In this document: positions 28,506-38,232 of the stretch, one piece after another
Position numbering within the stretch: position 1 is the first letter of the stretch
How the letters are laid out: every line of letters starts with the position of its first letter
Assembly: GCA_028278065.1 (NCBI GenBank)
Contig: JANQFA010000215.1
Coordinates: 1-60,247 of the forward strand
Source: Myxococcota bacterium
GTDB lineage: Bacteria; Myxococcota_A; UBA9160; JAFDET01
Direction: 5' to 3'
Length of the DNA stretch: 60,247 bases
Notes under the pieces: generated by a model
Told to the model about the DNA's origin: nothing
Databases searched by the model: none
What the model saw: the letters and a program-made list of their open reading frames with translations, nothing else
Made by a program: the position numbers and the translations under genes

Positions 28506-30035
28506 TCAGCCCCCCGCGTCCGAGCAGCCCGCGCCGCTCCAGCGATGGCGCCGCGCCAGGCTGAGCCGCACGATCGTGCGACGCGCCTCGGACGCGCCGC
28601 ACGAAAAGGGCAGGGCTGCGGCGTAGCGCGCAAAGGCCTCGCGGCGCGCGGCGGCCGGGAAGCGGTCGGGGAGGGAGCCGTTCAGCTCGGCCAGGGCCTG
28701 CAGGCGGGGCCCGTCGTCGAGCCGGCCCAGGAAGCGCACGCCGTCCAGGTCCAGGAGGCGCGCCTCGACGGTGCCGTCGGCGGCCGCGTGCACGAACACG
28801 TGGCTGGCCTTGAGGTCGCCGTGGTCCACGCCGCGCTGGTGAAGCGCCCGAGCGATCCGGGCGCAGGCACCCACCACGATGTCCGGGGGGAGGCGGGTGC
28901 AGGTGTCGGCCGGCTCGGCGGGCCGCAGGTCGTCCATGACCAGGAGCGACGCGAGCGGGAGTCCCCAGCTCCCGCGCTCGAGGAACGCCAGCGGCCGCGC
29001 GGCTCCGACGTCGCGGGCCGCCAGGCCGTGGCCGCCGAGCCAGGCGCGTCGCGCGGCGCTCCCGCGCAGCACGTCGGCCAGGGCCCGGCCGGCGCCCCGG
29101 GGCGGCGACTCCTTGACCACCACGGTCCCCCCGACGTCGAGGGCGGTGATGCGGGAACGCCCGTCGTCCTTCAGCACGCGGGCGTCGCCGCGCGCCAGCG
29201 CTTCCGCATGCTCCGCCAGGACCGCCGCGAGCCGGTCCGCATCGACGTCGCGGACGCGCATGCCGCGCCAGCCGTCGCAGGCGGCGCGCGCGTACAGGCG
29301 GCCGGGGCGCAGGCTGCGCCGCGTGCGGCTGCGCGCGTGCTCCTCGGCGCGGTTTGACGCCTCCCGGCCCACCCGGCGCAGGCGCTCGCGTCCGTCGCGC
29401 CAGGGGCGCTGCAGGCCCAGCGCCGCGGCTCGCACGCGCAGGCGATCGCTCTGCGACGTGAAGCGCCACAGCGAGTAGTCGAGCCAGCCCAGGTCCCGGA
29501 GGCGGTCGGCATCGCCGCCCTGCGCCGCACGCTGCACGTCGAGCAGCACGATGCGCTCCTCCCTGACCAGCACGTTGCCTGCATGCAGGTCGCGGTGCAC
29601 CAGCCCGGTGGCGTGCAGGGCGCCGACGGCGGCTCCCAGCTCGGCCAGGAGCGCGCGGCGCACGGAGGGCGCGGCCTGCAGCGCCTCGCGCAGCGGGGCT
29701 CCCGCCACGAAGGCCATCGCCACGAGGCGGTCGCCGTTGTCGATCTCGCCCCGGGCCAGGGGTTCCGGGACGGGGACGCGCGCCTCGTGGAGCAGGCGCA
29801 GGGCGCGCCACTCCCGGTCGGCGGGTGCCGCGCCCAGGCGAGCCTTCAGGCGCCCGCGTGCGCCTGCCTCGCGCCGGAAGTGCTTCACCAGGACCGGGCC
29901 GATCCCCTCCACCTCGAGGCGCAGGATGCGACGGCGGCCGTTGTCGCGGAGCTCGAGGGGCGCGCCGGAGCCGGCGGCCAGCGCCTCCAGGGCGCGACAC
30001 ACGTCCGGGTCGCCCTGGCTGCGTTGCAGCCTCAA
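28506..30035 (-). CDS. Protein with two tandem lipopolysaccharide-kinase-like (Kdo/WaaP-InaA) kinase domains
   Basis: N-domain GLVHRDLHAGNVLVREERIVLLDVQRA; C-domain GVDHGDLKASHVFVHAAADGTVEARLLDLDGVR. TTG start overlaps the glycosyltransferase stop. Confidence 0.8.
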   Translation of the reverse strand: MRLQRSQGDPDVCRALEALAAGSGAPLELRDNGRRRILRLEVEGIGPVLVKHFRREAGARGRLKARLGAAPADREWRALRLLHEARVPVPEPLARGEIDNGDRLVAMAFVAGAPLREALQAAPSVRRALLAELGAAVGALHATGLVHRDLHAGNVLVREERIVLLDVQRAAQGGDADRLRDLGWLDYSLWRFTSQSDRLRVRAAALGLQRPWRDGRERLRRVGREASNRAEEHARSRTRRSLRPGRLYARAACDGWRGMRVRDVDADRLAAVLAEHAEALARGDARVLKDDGRSRITALDVGGTVVVKESPPRGAGRALADVLRGSAARRAWLGGHGLAARDVGAARPLAFLERGSWGLPLASLLVMDDLRPAEPADTCTRLPPDIVVGACARIARALHQRGVDHGDLKASHVFVHAAADGTVEARLLDLDGVRFLGRLDDGPRLQALAELNGSLPDRFPAAARREAFARYAAALPFSCGASEARRTIVRLSLARRHRWSGAGCSDAGG

Positions 30036-31138
30036 GTCGCGACCTCGCGGTAGAGGGCGCGCAGGGCCTCGACGTGCGCGTCCCAGGACAGGCCCTCCGC
30101 CACGTCGCGGGCCGCCCGGCCCAGGCGCTCGCGCTCGGCCGCGTTCTCGAGACGGTCGATGGCCGCGGCGAAGCCGGCCACGTCGTCGGGATCGTCCACG
30201 ATGACGGCGCCCCGGGCGAGCACGTCCGCCGCTCCGTTGGCGCCGCTCGTCACCACGGGGAGCCCGCTGGCGGCCGCCTCGAGGGTGGCGTTGGCGAAGG
30301 CGTCGTAGCGCGTGGGCAGGAGCAGGGCGTCCGCTCCGGCGTAGACGGCCTCCACGTCGCCCCGCGCCCCGAGCATGCGCACCCGAGACCCCACGTCCAG
30401 TCGCGCGGCCAGCTCGCGCCAGGGTTCGGGCCGGTCGCGACCCGCGATCCAGAGCTCCGCCTCGCGCGACTGCGCGGCGGCCAGGGCGCGGATCGCCGTC
30501 TCCGCGCCCTTGCGGCGCAGGCCCGATCCCACCAGCACGAAGGTCGGGCGCCCGCGGGCGCCGAGGTCGGCGCGCAGGCGCCCGCCTTCGGAAGCGCGGC
30601 GCTCCGGGCTGAAGCGCTCCAGATCGACGCCGTTGTGGATCACGCGCAGGCGAGGGGCGGGCACGTCGTAGCGGGCCGCGATCTCGTCGCGGACCATGGC
30701 CGAGTTGCACTGGACGAGCTGTGCGGGGTCGTCGAAGACCCGGCGCTCGATCCCGAGCAGCACCCGGTGGCGGGGGGAGGCCAGGCGCAGCCCGCGACCC
30801 AGCGGACCGTGGCTGCGGCGCAGGTAGTCCGCATGGCTGCCGCCTCCGGCGCGGTACACGTCCTGATGTCGGGTGCGCGAGAAGCTGTGCACCACGTCGC
30901 AGCCCAGGGCGCGCGCCGCCTCGCCGGCGGCGCGGGAGAAAGCCAGCACCCGCAGCGGCTGCCACGCGGTCGGCACGGCCACGGTGTGGAGACTCAGAGC
31001 CGTCGACGACGCCACGCGACGCGCGACCACGTGGACCTCGTCCCCGGCCCGCGCCAGGCCGTGGGCCACGGTCCAGGCGACGCTCTCTGCGCCCCCGGTG
31101 CCGGGCTCGAAGCGTTCGATCACGAGGGCGATCTTCAA
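30032..31138 (-). CDS. Glycosyltransferase family 4
   Basis: IERFEPGTGGAESVAWTVAHGLARAGDEVHVVAR, VIHNGVDLERFSPERR, LLPTRYDAFANATLEAAASGLPVVTS; TTG start. Confidence 0.92.
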   Translation of the reverse strand: MKIALVIERFEPGTGGAESVAWTVAHGLARAGDEVHVVARRVASSTALSLHTVAVPTAWQPLRVLAFSRAAGEAARALGCDVVHSFSRTRHQDVYRAGGGSHADYLRRSHGPLGRGLRLASPRHRVLLGIERRVFDDPAQLVQCNSAMVRDEIAARYDVPAPRLRVIHNGVDLERFSPERRASEGGRLRADLGARGRPTFVLVGSGLRRKGAETAIRALAAAQSREAELWIAGRDRPEPWRELAARLDVGSRVRMLGARGDVEAVYAGADALLLPTRYDAFANATLEAAASGLPVVTSGANGAADVLARGAVIVDDPDDVAGFAAAIDRLENAAERERLGRAARDVAEGLSWDAHVEALRALYREVAT

Positions 31139-31239
31139 GGGGGGCCGGGTCGTCGGGGGCGGTTTCCGGAGGCGCGAGGCCGCACGCGCAGAGGGTATCT
31201 CGCGGCCCCGGGAGGCCGCCACGCGCCGTCTGCGGGCCG

Positions 31240-31269
31240 TTGACGAGGCGCCCGGCCCGTTCCTATATT
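31240..31269 (+). promoter_or_regulatory. Sigma70-type promoter for the TetR/ABC operon
   Basis: TTGACG-N18-TATATT about 50 nt upstream of the TetR start. Confidence 0.65.
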
Positions 31270-31315
31270 CCGCCGCGCTCCGATTCCCGATCTTCCTGGA
31301 ACCTCTTCCGAGCCG

Positions 31316-31972
31316 GTGGTGACCGTTCCCGAGACGACCGAAACCCGACGCGGCACGCGGCCCGACAAGCGCGAGCTGATCCTCGACGCCGCGATCCGGG
31401 TGTTCGCGCGCAACGGCTACCACGGCTCGCGGATCTCCGACATCGCGCGCGAGGCGGGCATCGCCTACGGGCTCGTCTACCACTACTACAAGAACAAGGA
31501 GGAGATCCTCCGCTCGATCTTCGAGCAGCGCTGGAGCGGCTTCCTGGAGGCCCTCGAAGGGATCGCCGCGGAGGAGACCCCGGCCCAGGAGCGCCTCCTG
31601 TCGGTGGCGGCCCTGATCCTGAACGCGTACCGGGCGCGGCCCGAGTGGGTGAAGGTGCTCGTGATCGAGATCCAGCGCTCGGCCCGCTTCGCCGAGCCGG
31701 GCCAGCTCGATGCCTTCGCCCAGCTCTTCGACGTGGTCGGCCGCATCGTCCGGGACGGGCAGGAACGCGGCGAGCTGCGCCGCGACATCGACGCGAATAT
31801 CGCCTGCACGATCTTCGTCGGAGGGCTCGAGCTGGCGATCACCAGCCTGGTGCTCGGGGTCGCCGAGGCGGACGAGGGCGACGATGGGGGGCGCGCCTAC
31901 TACATGCGCGTCGCGCGCACCGTGCTCGACGTCTTCCTGCACGGGATCGGAGAAGGGGAGCGGGGGGAATGA
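31316..31972 (+). CDS. TetR/AcrR family transcriptional regulator
   Basis: KRELILDAAIRVFARNGYHGSRISDIAREAGIAYGLVYHYYKNKEEIL HTH. Confidence 0.93.
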   Translation: MVTVPETTETRRGTRPDKRELILDAAIRVFARNGYHGSRISDIAREAGIAYGLVYHYYKNKEEILRSIFEQRWSGFLEALEGIAAEETPAQERLLSVAALILNAYRARPEWVKVLVIEIQRSARFAEPGQLDAFAQLFDVVGRIVRDGQERGELRRDIDANIACTIFVGGLELAITSLVLGVAEADEGDDGGRAYYMRVARTVLDVFLHGIGEGERGE

Positions 31973-32724
31973 TCGAGGCCCGGGAACTCTCGAAGCGCTA
32001 CGGCGAGCTCCGGGCGGTGGACGAGGTCTCGTTCACCGTCGAGCGGGGGGAGGTGGTCGGCTTCCTCGGGCCGAACGGCGCCGGCAAGACCACCACCATG
32101 CGCATGATCACGGGATTCCTGCCGCCCAGCGACGGCACCGCCGTGATCGACGGCGCCGACATCTTCGCCCAGCCTCTCGACGCGCGGCGCGCCGTCGGGT
32201 ACCTGCCCGAGACGCCGCCCGTCTATCCGGAGATGGACGTCTCCGGCTACCTCCGCTTCGTCGCCTCGCTCCACGACGTCCCGCGCCGGGAGCGGCGCGA
32301 GGCGGTGGACCGGGCCATCGAGCGCTGCGGGCTCAGCGAGGTGCGCAGGCGCGTGATCGGCCAGCTGTCCAAGGGCTACAAGCAGCGCGTGGGGATCGCC
32401 CAGGCCATCGTGCACAGCCCGCCTGTCCTGGTCCTGGACGAGCCCACCGTGGGGCTCGACCCGATCCAGATCGGCGAGATCCGCCAGCTGATCTCGGAGC
32501 TGGCCTCGCCCCGAGACGGGGAGTCGGCCCACACGGTGATCCTCTCGACCCATATCCTGCCCGAGGTGGAGGCGATCTGCCGGCGGGTCATCCTCATCAA
32601 TCGCGGCCGGAAGGTGCTGGACCAGCCCCTGGCCGAGCTCACGGCCGGCGGTACCCGGCTGGAGGAGGTCTTCGCGCGCGAGACCTCACGGGACGAGGCT
32701 CCGGCCGGGGAGGCCTCGGCGTGA
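31969..32724 (+). CDS. ABC transporter ATP-binding protein (GldA/ABC-2 type)
   Basis: GPNGAGKTTTMRMITGF, LSKGYKQRVGIAQAI, VLDEPTVGLDP. Confidence 0.93.
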   Translation: MIEARELSKRYGELRAVDEVSFTVERGEVVGFLGPNGAGKTTTMRMITGFLPPSDGTAVIDGADIFAQPLDARRAVGYLPETPPVYPEMDVSGYLRFVASLHDVPRRERREAVDRAIERCGLSEVRRRVIGQLSKGYKQRVGIAQAIVHSPPVLVLDEPTVGLDPIQIGEIRQLISELASPRDGESAHTVILSTHILPEVEAICRRVILINRGRKVLDQPLAELTAGGTRLEEVFARETSRDEAPAGEASA

Positions 32725-33518
32725 GGCACGTCGGTACGATCGCGGGGCGCGAGATCCGCTCGCTCTTCGTCTCGCCGGTGGCCTACGTCGTGCTCACCCT
32801 GTGGGCCGTGCTGGGCGCCGTCTTCTTCCTCTCCAGCCTGGCGCAGTTCCTCGAGGGGATCGCCCGGCTGCAGCAGTTCCGCGCCTTCGACCAGCTGCGC
32901 GAGGTGAACCTGAACCACGATCTCATCGAGCCGTTCTTCGGGACGATGTGGATCCTGTTCATCTTCAGCATCCCCGCCGTGACCATGGGCCTCTTCACCT
33001 CGGAGAAGCAGAACCGCACGGAGGAGCTGCTCCTCACCAGCCCGGTCACCATCTGGGAGATCGTGATCGGGAAGTACCTGGCGGTGGCCGCCTTCGTGAC
33101 CCTGCTGGTGGGCCTGGTGGCCTTCTTCCCGGGGCTGCTCTTCGTCTACGGCGATCCGGAGCTGGGGCGCACCCTCACGGGACTCCTCGGCCTCTTCCTC
33201 GTGAGTCTCACCTATGCGGCCATCGGCTCCTTCGCCTCTTCGATCACGAGCAACCAGATCATCGCCTTCTTCATCGGGCTGGTGATCCTGATGGTCTCGC
33301 TCATCCTGCCCCTGGCCGCGGAGCTGGGCGCGGCGTCCGGCTTCCTCGGCAGCGAGAACCTGATGGCCGACCTGCTGCGCTGGATGGCCACGGCCGAGCA
33401 CGTGCAGCCGCTCCTCGAGGGCCTCGTCGACACCCGGAACCTCGTCTACTTCGCGGTCATGGCCGGGAGCTTCCTGCTCCTCACCAAGGCCGCGGTGGAG
33501 TCGGTGCGGTGGCGCTAG
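32721..33518 (+). CDS. ABC-2 type permease (GldF-like)
   Basis: Six-TM permease, GREIRSLFVSPVAYVVL, MGLFTSEKQNRTEELLLTSPVT; GTG start. Confidence 0.9.
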   Translation: MRHVGTIAGREIRSLFVSPVAYVVLTLWAVLGAVFFLSSLAQFLEGIARLQQFRAFDQLREVNLNHDLIEPFFGTMWILFIFSIPAVTMGLFTSEKQNRTEELLLTSPVTIWEIVIGKYLAVAAFVTLLVGLVAFFPGLLFVYGDPELGRTLTGLLGLFLVSLTYAAIGSFASSITSNQIIAFFIGLVILMVSLILPLAAELGAASGFLGSENLMADLLRWMATAEHVQPLLEGLVDTRNLVYFAVMAGSFLLLTKAAVESVRWR

Positions 33519-33528
33519 GGGGACGGAC

Positions 33529-35115
33529 GTGAGGGGCTGGACCGCACTCGTCGGCGCGCTGGGCTTCACGGCCCTGCTCTTCGCGCTCCTCTCCGTCCTG
33601 CTGCTGATCTTCTTCGGGCCGGGCTACGCCGACCTCCTCTTCCTGTGGGGAAATCTGGGCGTCGGCCTGGTGCTCGTGGGGATCGCGTTCTTCTCCAGCC
33701 TCGACGGGATGCGGGAACGGATGCGATCCGGAGAGGCACGCCGGGTCGGGAAGTACGGAACCAGCGCGGTGCTCTCGACGGTGCTGGGGATCGCCATCCT
33801 GGGCATGCTCGGCTACCTGGGCGCCCGGAACAGCGTGCGCTGGGACTTCTCGGAGGCGGGGGTCCACTCGCTCTCCGACCAGACCGGGAAGGTGCTCGCC
33901 AACCTCGAGCGCGATGTGGAGGTGACCGCCTTCTACACGCCGGTGGATCGGGTGCCCGTGCGGGCGCTGCTCGACAAGTACGTCTACGAGAGCGAGCGCT
34001 TCCGCGTGACCTGGGCCGATCCCACCTCGCGGCCGGACCTGGTCGAGCAGCTCGGGATCACCCGGGAGCAGCTCGCCGGCGGCATCCTGCACGTGACGCT
34101 GGGCGAGGAGTCCACGGCCCTCACCGACGTGGACGAGGAGCGCCTCACCAACGCGCTCGTCAAGCTGACGCGCAGCGCCGACAAGAAGGTCTACTTCCTG
34201 ACGGGCCACAACGAGCGCCCGGCGACGGGGGAGGCCGCGTCGGAGGAGGGCGGCTTCGGCGCTGCGGCGGACGCGCTGCGCAACGAGAACTACCGGGTGG
34301 CCGACCTCGTGCTCGCCACGGTGGGCGACGTGCCCCAGGATGCCGACGTGGTGATCATCCCCGGTCCCACGCGCCCGTTCCTGCCCGAGGAGCACAAGGC
34401 GCTGCAGCGCTACGTGGACCGGGGGGGCTCGCTGCTGGTGATGGTCGACCCGATGGCCAAGACGGATCTCTACGAGGATCTGGAGCGCTGGGGTGTGAGC
34501 CTCGGCGACGACTTCATCATCGACCAGATGCAGGGTCTCTTCGGGAGGCCCGCCACGCCGGTCGCCAACGGCTACAGCCGTGAGCACCCCATCACCGAGA
34601 GCATGCGCGAGGTCACGATCTTCCACCTGGCGCGCAGCGTCGAGCTCGCCGAAGAGGCGCGCTCGCGCTTCACTCTGCTCGTCTTCACGGGCGAGAGCTC
34701 CTGGGCCGAGTCCAATCTGGAGGCCCAGCCCGAGCTCGGCGCCGACGACCTGCGCGGGCCCGTCCCGATCGCGGCCGCCGGCCACCCCATCCTGCCGGAT
34801 GTGGACGGCGAGCAGCCGGCACCCGACCCGGAGACCTCGGCGCGTCTCGTGGTCTTCGGGGACTCGGACTTCGCGACCAACGAGCTGATCGACGCCTACC
34901 GCAACCGGGACCTGTTCGTGAACGCCGTGAACTGGCTGCTGGGAGACGTGGAGGCGATCTCGATCCGGCCCAACACCTCGCGCGCGTCGCGCGTGCAGCT
35001 GACCTCGGAGCAGTTCGGGCGCATCCGCTACTTCTCGCTCTTCGTGCTGCCGGAGGTGCTCGCCATGCTGGGCGCGCTGGCCTGGTGGCTGCGCCGTCGC
35101 GCGCCCGGGCGCTGA
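33529..35115 (+). CDS. GldG-like ABC auxiliary protein
   Basis: N-terminal TMs, SVRWDFSEAGVHSLSDQTGKVLANLERDVEVTAFYTP, long periplasmic domain, C-terminal TM followed by RRR. Confidence 0.88.
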   Translation: MRGWTALVGALGFTALLFALLSVLLLIFFGPGYADLLFLWGNLGVGLVLVGIAFFSSLDGMRERMRSGEARRVGKYGTSAVLSTVLGIAILGMLGYLGARNSVRWDFSEAGVHSLSDQTGKVLANLERDVEVTAFYTPVDRVPVRALLDKYVYESERFRVTWADPTSRPDLVEQLGITREQLAGGILHVTLGEESTALTDVDEERLTNALVKLTRSADKKVYFLTGHNERPATGEAASEEGGFGAAADALRNENYRVADLVLATVGDVPQDADVVIIPGPTRPFLPEEHKALQRYVDRGGSLLVMVDPMAKTDLYEDLERWGVSLGDDFIIDQMQGLFGRPATPVANGYSREHPITESMREVTIFHLARSVELAEEARSRFTLLVFTGESSWAESNLEAQPELGADDLRGPVPIAAAGHPILPDVDGEQPAPDPETSARLVVFGDSDFATNELIDAYRNRDLFVNAVNWLLGDVEAISIRPNTSRASRVQLTSEQFGRIRYFSLFVLPEVLAMLGALAWWLRRRAPGR

Positions 35116-35127
35116 CGGGAGGCGGGC

Positions 35128-36567
35128 GTGAATCCGCGCAACACCCTCATCCTGGCTGGCGTGGCGGCTGCCCTGGGCGTGTTCGTATGGCTCTACCAGG
35201 TTCGCGGGGGCGAGGAGCGGGCCGCGGCCGAGGCGGAGTCGAAGCGTCTCTTCGCCGGTGTGGAGGCCGAGGCGGTGACGGCCATCGAGCTGGCCACCAA
35301 CGACGGGTACGAGGCGCGCGTGGAGCGGAGCGACGGTGTCTGGTCGCTCGTGAAGCCGCTCGTCTTCCCCGGCGACGAGACCACCCTGTCGGGGATGGCC
35401 TCGACCCTGGCCCAGCTCACCAGCGAGACCGCGCTGGAGGACCCCCAGGGCCTCGAGGTCTACGGCCTGGGCGAAGGGGCGCGGGAGGTGCGCTTCGAGG
35501 TGGGCGACCAGCTCCACTCGGTGCGGTTCGGGAAGAAGACCCCGATCGACTACAACACCTACGTCACCGTCGACGGGGCAGAGAAGGTCTACACGGTCGG
35601 GAGTCACCGCTCGAGTGCCTTCGACCGCCCCCTCCTCGACCTGCGCGAGCGTCGTGTGCTGCGCTTCGACCGCAACGCCGTGGAGCAGGTCTCGGCCCGC
35701 TGGCCCGGCGGCGCCGTGACCCTGGAGAAGAGCGGCGACGCCTGGCGACTGACCTCGCCCCTGGAGGGGCCCGCCGACCAGCGCACGGTCGACGACCTGC
35801 TGGCGGATCTCTCGTTCCTGCGCGCCGACGGGTTCATCGACGAGCCGGGCGCCGACGAGGAGGACGGCTTCGTCGAGCCTGCCTTCAGGGCGACGATCCG
35901 GCTCGCGCCCGGGGCCGAGGGTGGCGAGGCCCGCGAGCTCACCATGACGGTGAGCAGCGCGCTCCCCGGTGCGCGTCGGGCGGTTCGCGCGGCCGAGGCC
36001 TCCCTGTACGAGATCGGCAGCGAGCGTCTGGACGACTTCCCGCGGCGGCTGGGTGCCTACCGCTACCGGACCCTCGCCGAGTTCGCCGCCAGCGACGCAC
36101 GCAGCGTCGAGATGACCTTCCCGGATGCCGGCGGTGTGCCCGTGGTGATCCGCGCCAGCCACTCCGAGACCGGCTGGTCGTCGGAGCCCGAGGCGGTGGC
36201 CGCGGGGCGCCTGGCCCGCATCGTGACCGAGCTCTCCTCGCTGCGCGCCGAGGACGTGGAGGCCGAGTCGGCGGGCGCCGCCGAGCTGATGGCCCTGGGT
36301 CTGGAGCCGCCGCGGGCACGCTTCGTGGTGCGCGGCGCCGATCCCGAGGCGGCCCCCCTCGCCCAGGTCGAGCTCGGCGAGTTCGACACGAGCCGGGGAA
36401 TCCTCGCGCGCAGCGGCGAGGTCCCCACGCTCTACCGCCTGGACTACGGCCTGGCCGAGCACCTGCCCGTGTCGCTCGATGCCCTGCGCAACCGCTTCCT
36501 CTCCCAGGAGTCCGAGGAGGAGCCCGAGGAGGAGGGGGCCGGTCTTCCCGAGCTCGAGCTCGACTGA
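35128..36567 (+). CDS. DUF4340 domain-containing protein
   Basis: Single N-terminal TM then repeated DUF4340-like units (VTAIELATNDGYEARVERSDGVWSLVKPL...). Confidence 0.85.
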   Translation: MNPRNTLILAGVAAALGVFVWLYQVRGGEERAAAEAESKRLFAGVEAEAVTAIELATNDGYEARVERSDGVWSLVKPLVFPGDETTLSGMASTLAQLTSETALEDPQGLEVYGLGEGAREVRFEVGDQLHSVRFGKKTPIDYNTYVTVDGAEKVYTVGSHRSSAFDRPLLDLRERRVLRFDRNAVEQVSARWPGGAVTLEKSGDAWRLTSPLEGPADQRTVDDLLADLSFLRADGFIDEPGADEEDGFVEPAFRATIRLAPGAEGGEARELTMTVSSALPGARRAVRAAEASLYEIGSERLDDFPRRLGAYRYRTLAEFAASDARSVEMTFPDAGGVPVVIRASHSETGWSSEPEAVAAGRLARIVTELSSLRAEDVEAESAGAAELMALGLEPPRARFVVRGADPEAAPLAQVELGEFDTSRGILARSGEVPTLYRLDYGLAEHLPVSLDALRNRFLSQESEEEPEEEGAGLPELELD

Positions 36568-36569
36568 CG

Positions 36570-36632
36570 CCGGCTACCGGCCGATCCGGCTACCGGCCGA
36601 CCCGCCACCGATCCGGCTACCGGCCGACCCGG
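36570..36632. repeat. Short direct repeats (CCGGCTACCGGCCGA x3) overlapping the suhB 3' end
   Basis: Copies start at 36570, 36586, 36613. Confidence 0.8.
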
Positions 36633-37414
36633 CGCAGCACGTCGAGCATCGCGTCGTGGATGTGCCCGTTGCTGGCCACCACCTCGTCGCCGTCGTGGAA
36701 GCGGTCTCCGCCCGAGGCGTCGCTGACCCGTCCTCCGGCCTCGCCGACCAGCAGGGCGCCGGCCGCCACGTCCCAGGGCTTGAGACGCATCTCCCAGTAG
36801 CCGTCGAAGCGCCCGCAGGCGACGCTGCAGAGGTCGAGCGCGGCGCTGCCGTCGCGTCGCACGGCGCGGCCGGCGCGCAGGAACGCCTCCATCTGGGCCA
36901 GGCTCGGTCCGGGGTCGTCACGCCGGTCGTAGGCGAAGCCGGTGGCCAGCAGGCTGCTGCCCAGGTCGGCCTCGCGGGATACGCGGATGGGCTTTCCGTT
37001 GCGGAACGCCCCGCCGCCGCGCAGGGCGTGGTAGAGCTCGTCGAGGATCGGGTCGTAGACCACCGCCACGCTGGCCTCGCCCGCGCACGTCACTCCGATC
37101 GAGACGCAGAAGCAGGGGTAGCCGTGGGCGTAGTTGGTCGTCCCGTCGACCGGGTCGATGACCCAGCGCCAGGTGGCGCCGGGGAGATCGCGGCCGCCCC
37201 CCTCCTCGGCGAGGATCGCGTCGTGCGGCCGCGCGGCCTCGATGCCGCGCACCACGGCCTCCTCACAGGCGCGGTCCACGTCGGTGACCAGGTCGACCGG
37301 GCTCGACTTGGTGTCGATCTCGAGCTCCGACTCCCAGCGCTCGCGCTGGATCGCACCGGCCTCCCGCGCCAGGCGTACGGCCAGCTCGAGGATCTCGCGC
37401 GCCTCGCCGCTCAC
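36617..37414 (-). CDS. suhB: Inositol monophosphatase family protein (SuhB-like)
   Basis: ILAEEGGG, WVIDPVDGTTNYAHGYP, WDVAAGALLVGEAGGRV motifs; GTG start. Confidence 0.93.
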   Translation of the reverse strand: MSGEAREILELAVRLAREAGAIQRERWESELEIDTKSSPVDLVTDVDRACEEAVVRGIEAARPHDAILAEEGGGRDLPGATWRWVIDPVDGTTNYAHGYPCFCVSIGVTCAGEASVAVVYDPILDELYHALRGGGAFRNGKPIRVSREADLGSSLLATGFAYDRRDDPGPSLAQMEAFLRAGRAVRRDGSAALDLCSVACGRFDGYWEMRLKPWDVAAGALLVGEAGGRVSDASGGDRFHDGDEVVASNGHIHDAMLDVLRRVGR

Positions 37415-38232
37415 GCCGGGTCCCCCGGCTCGGGCAGGCGGAAGAGGCGGCGCGCGTTGCGGGAGGTGACCTCCGCCACGGCCTCCGGGGCGAGGCCCTG
37501 CACCCGGGCCAGCACCTGGCCCACCTCGACCACGTGGGCGGGCTCGTTGCGGCGGCCGCGAAAGCCCTGGGGAGCCAGCAGCGGGGCGTCGGTCTCCACC
37601 AGGAGCCGGTCGAGCGGCAGGGCCGCGGCGACGTCGCGCAGGCCGCGGTCCTGCTTGAAGGTGAGGATTCCGGAGAAGGAGACCAGCAGGCCCAGCTCGA
37701 GAGCGCGGCGCGCGTAGGCCTCGCTGTGGGTGTAGCAGTGGAGCACGCCCTCGAGCGTCCCGCCGCCCTCGCCCCGCCAGATGTCGAGGAGCTCCTCGTA
37801 GGCATCCGCTTCGCGGTCGCGCACGTGGATCGAGACCGGCAGGTCGCGCTCGCGGGCGATCGCGAGCTGGTCCGCCAGCGCCCGCCGCTGGGCCTCGCGC
37901 GGCGAGTTCTCGTACCAGTAGTCGAGACCGCACTCGCCCACCGCCACCACGCGGGGCCGTTCCAGGCAGGCGCACACGCGATCGGCCGCCTCCGGGCTCC
38001 AGAGCCGCGCGTCGTGGGGATGCACGCCGGCGCTGGCGAAGATGCGCGGGTCCGAGGCGGCCAGCTCGGCCGCGCGCTCGGCATCCTCGATCCCGTAGCC
38101 GGCCCCGATCGCCAGCATGACCGCCACGCCCGCGTCGCTCGCCCGGGACAGCACGGCCTCGCGGTCCTCGTCGAACTCGGAGGCCGTCACGTGGCAGTGG
38201 CTGTCGATCCAGAAGGGACCTGCCTGCGTCAC
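37411..38232 (-). CDS. tatD: TatD family DNase
   Basis: WIDSHCHV, AVGECGLDYWYENS, SFSGILTFK, LLVETDAPLLAPQGFRGRRNEP. Confidence 0.93.
   Translation of the reverse strand: MTQAGPFWIDSHCHVTASEFDEDREAVLSRASDAGVAVMLAIGAGYGIEDAERAAELAASDPRIFASAGVHPHDARLWSPEAADRVCACLERPRVVAVGECGLDYWYENSPREAQRRALADQLAIARERDLPVSIHVRDREADAYEELLDIWRGEGGGTLEGVLHCYTHSEAYARRALELGLLVSFSGILTFKQDRGLRDVAAALPLDRLLVETDAPLLAPQGFRGRRNEPAHVVEVGQVLARVQGLAPEAVAEVTSRNARRLFRLPEPGDPA

Noticed and set aside
33481-36462. 993-aa minus-strand ORF
   Set aside because: Antisense to the GldG-like and DUF4340 genes, which have coherent protein features.
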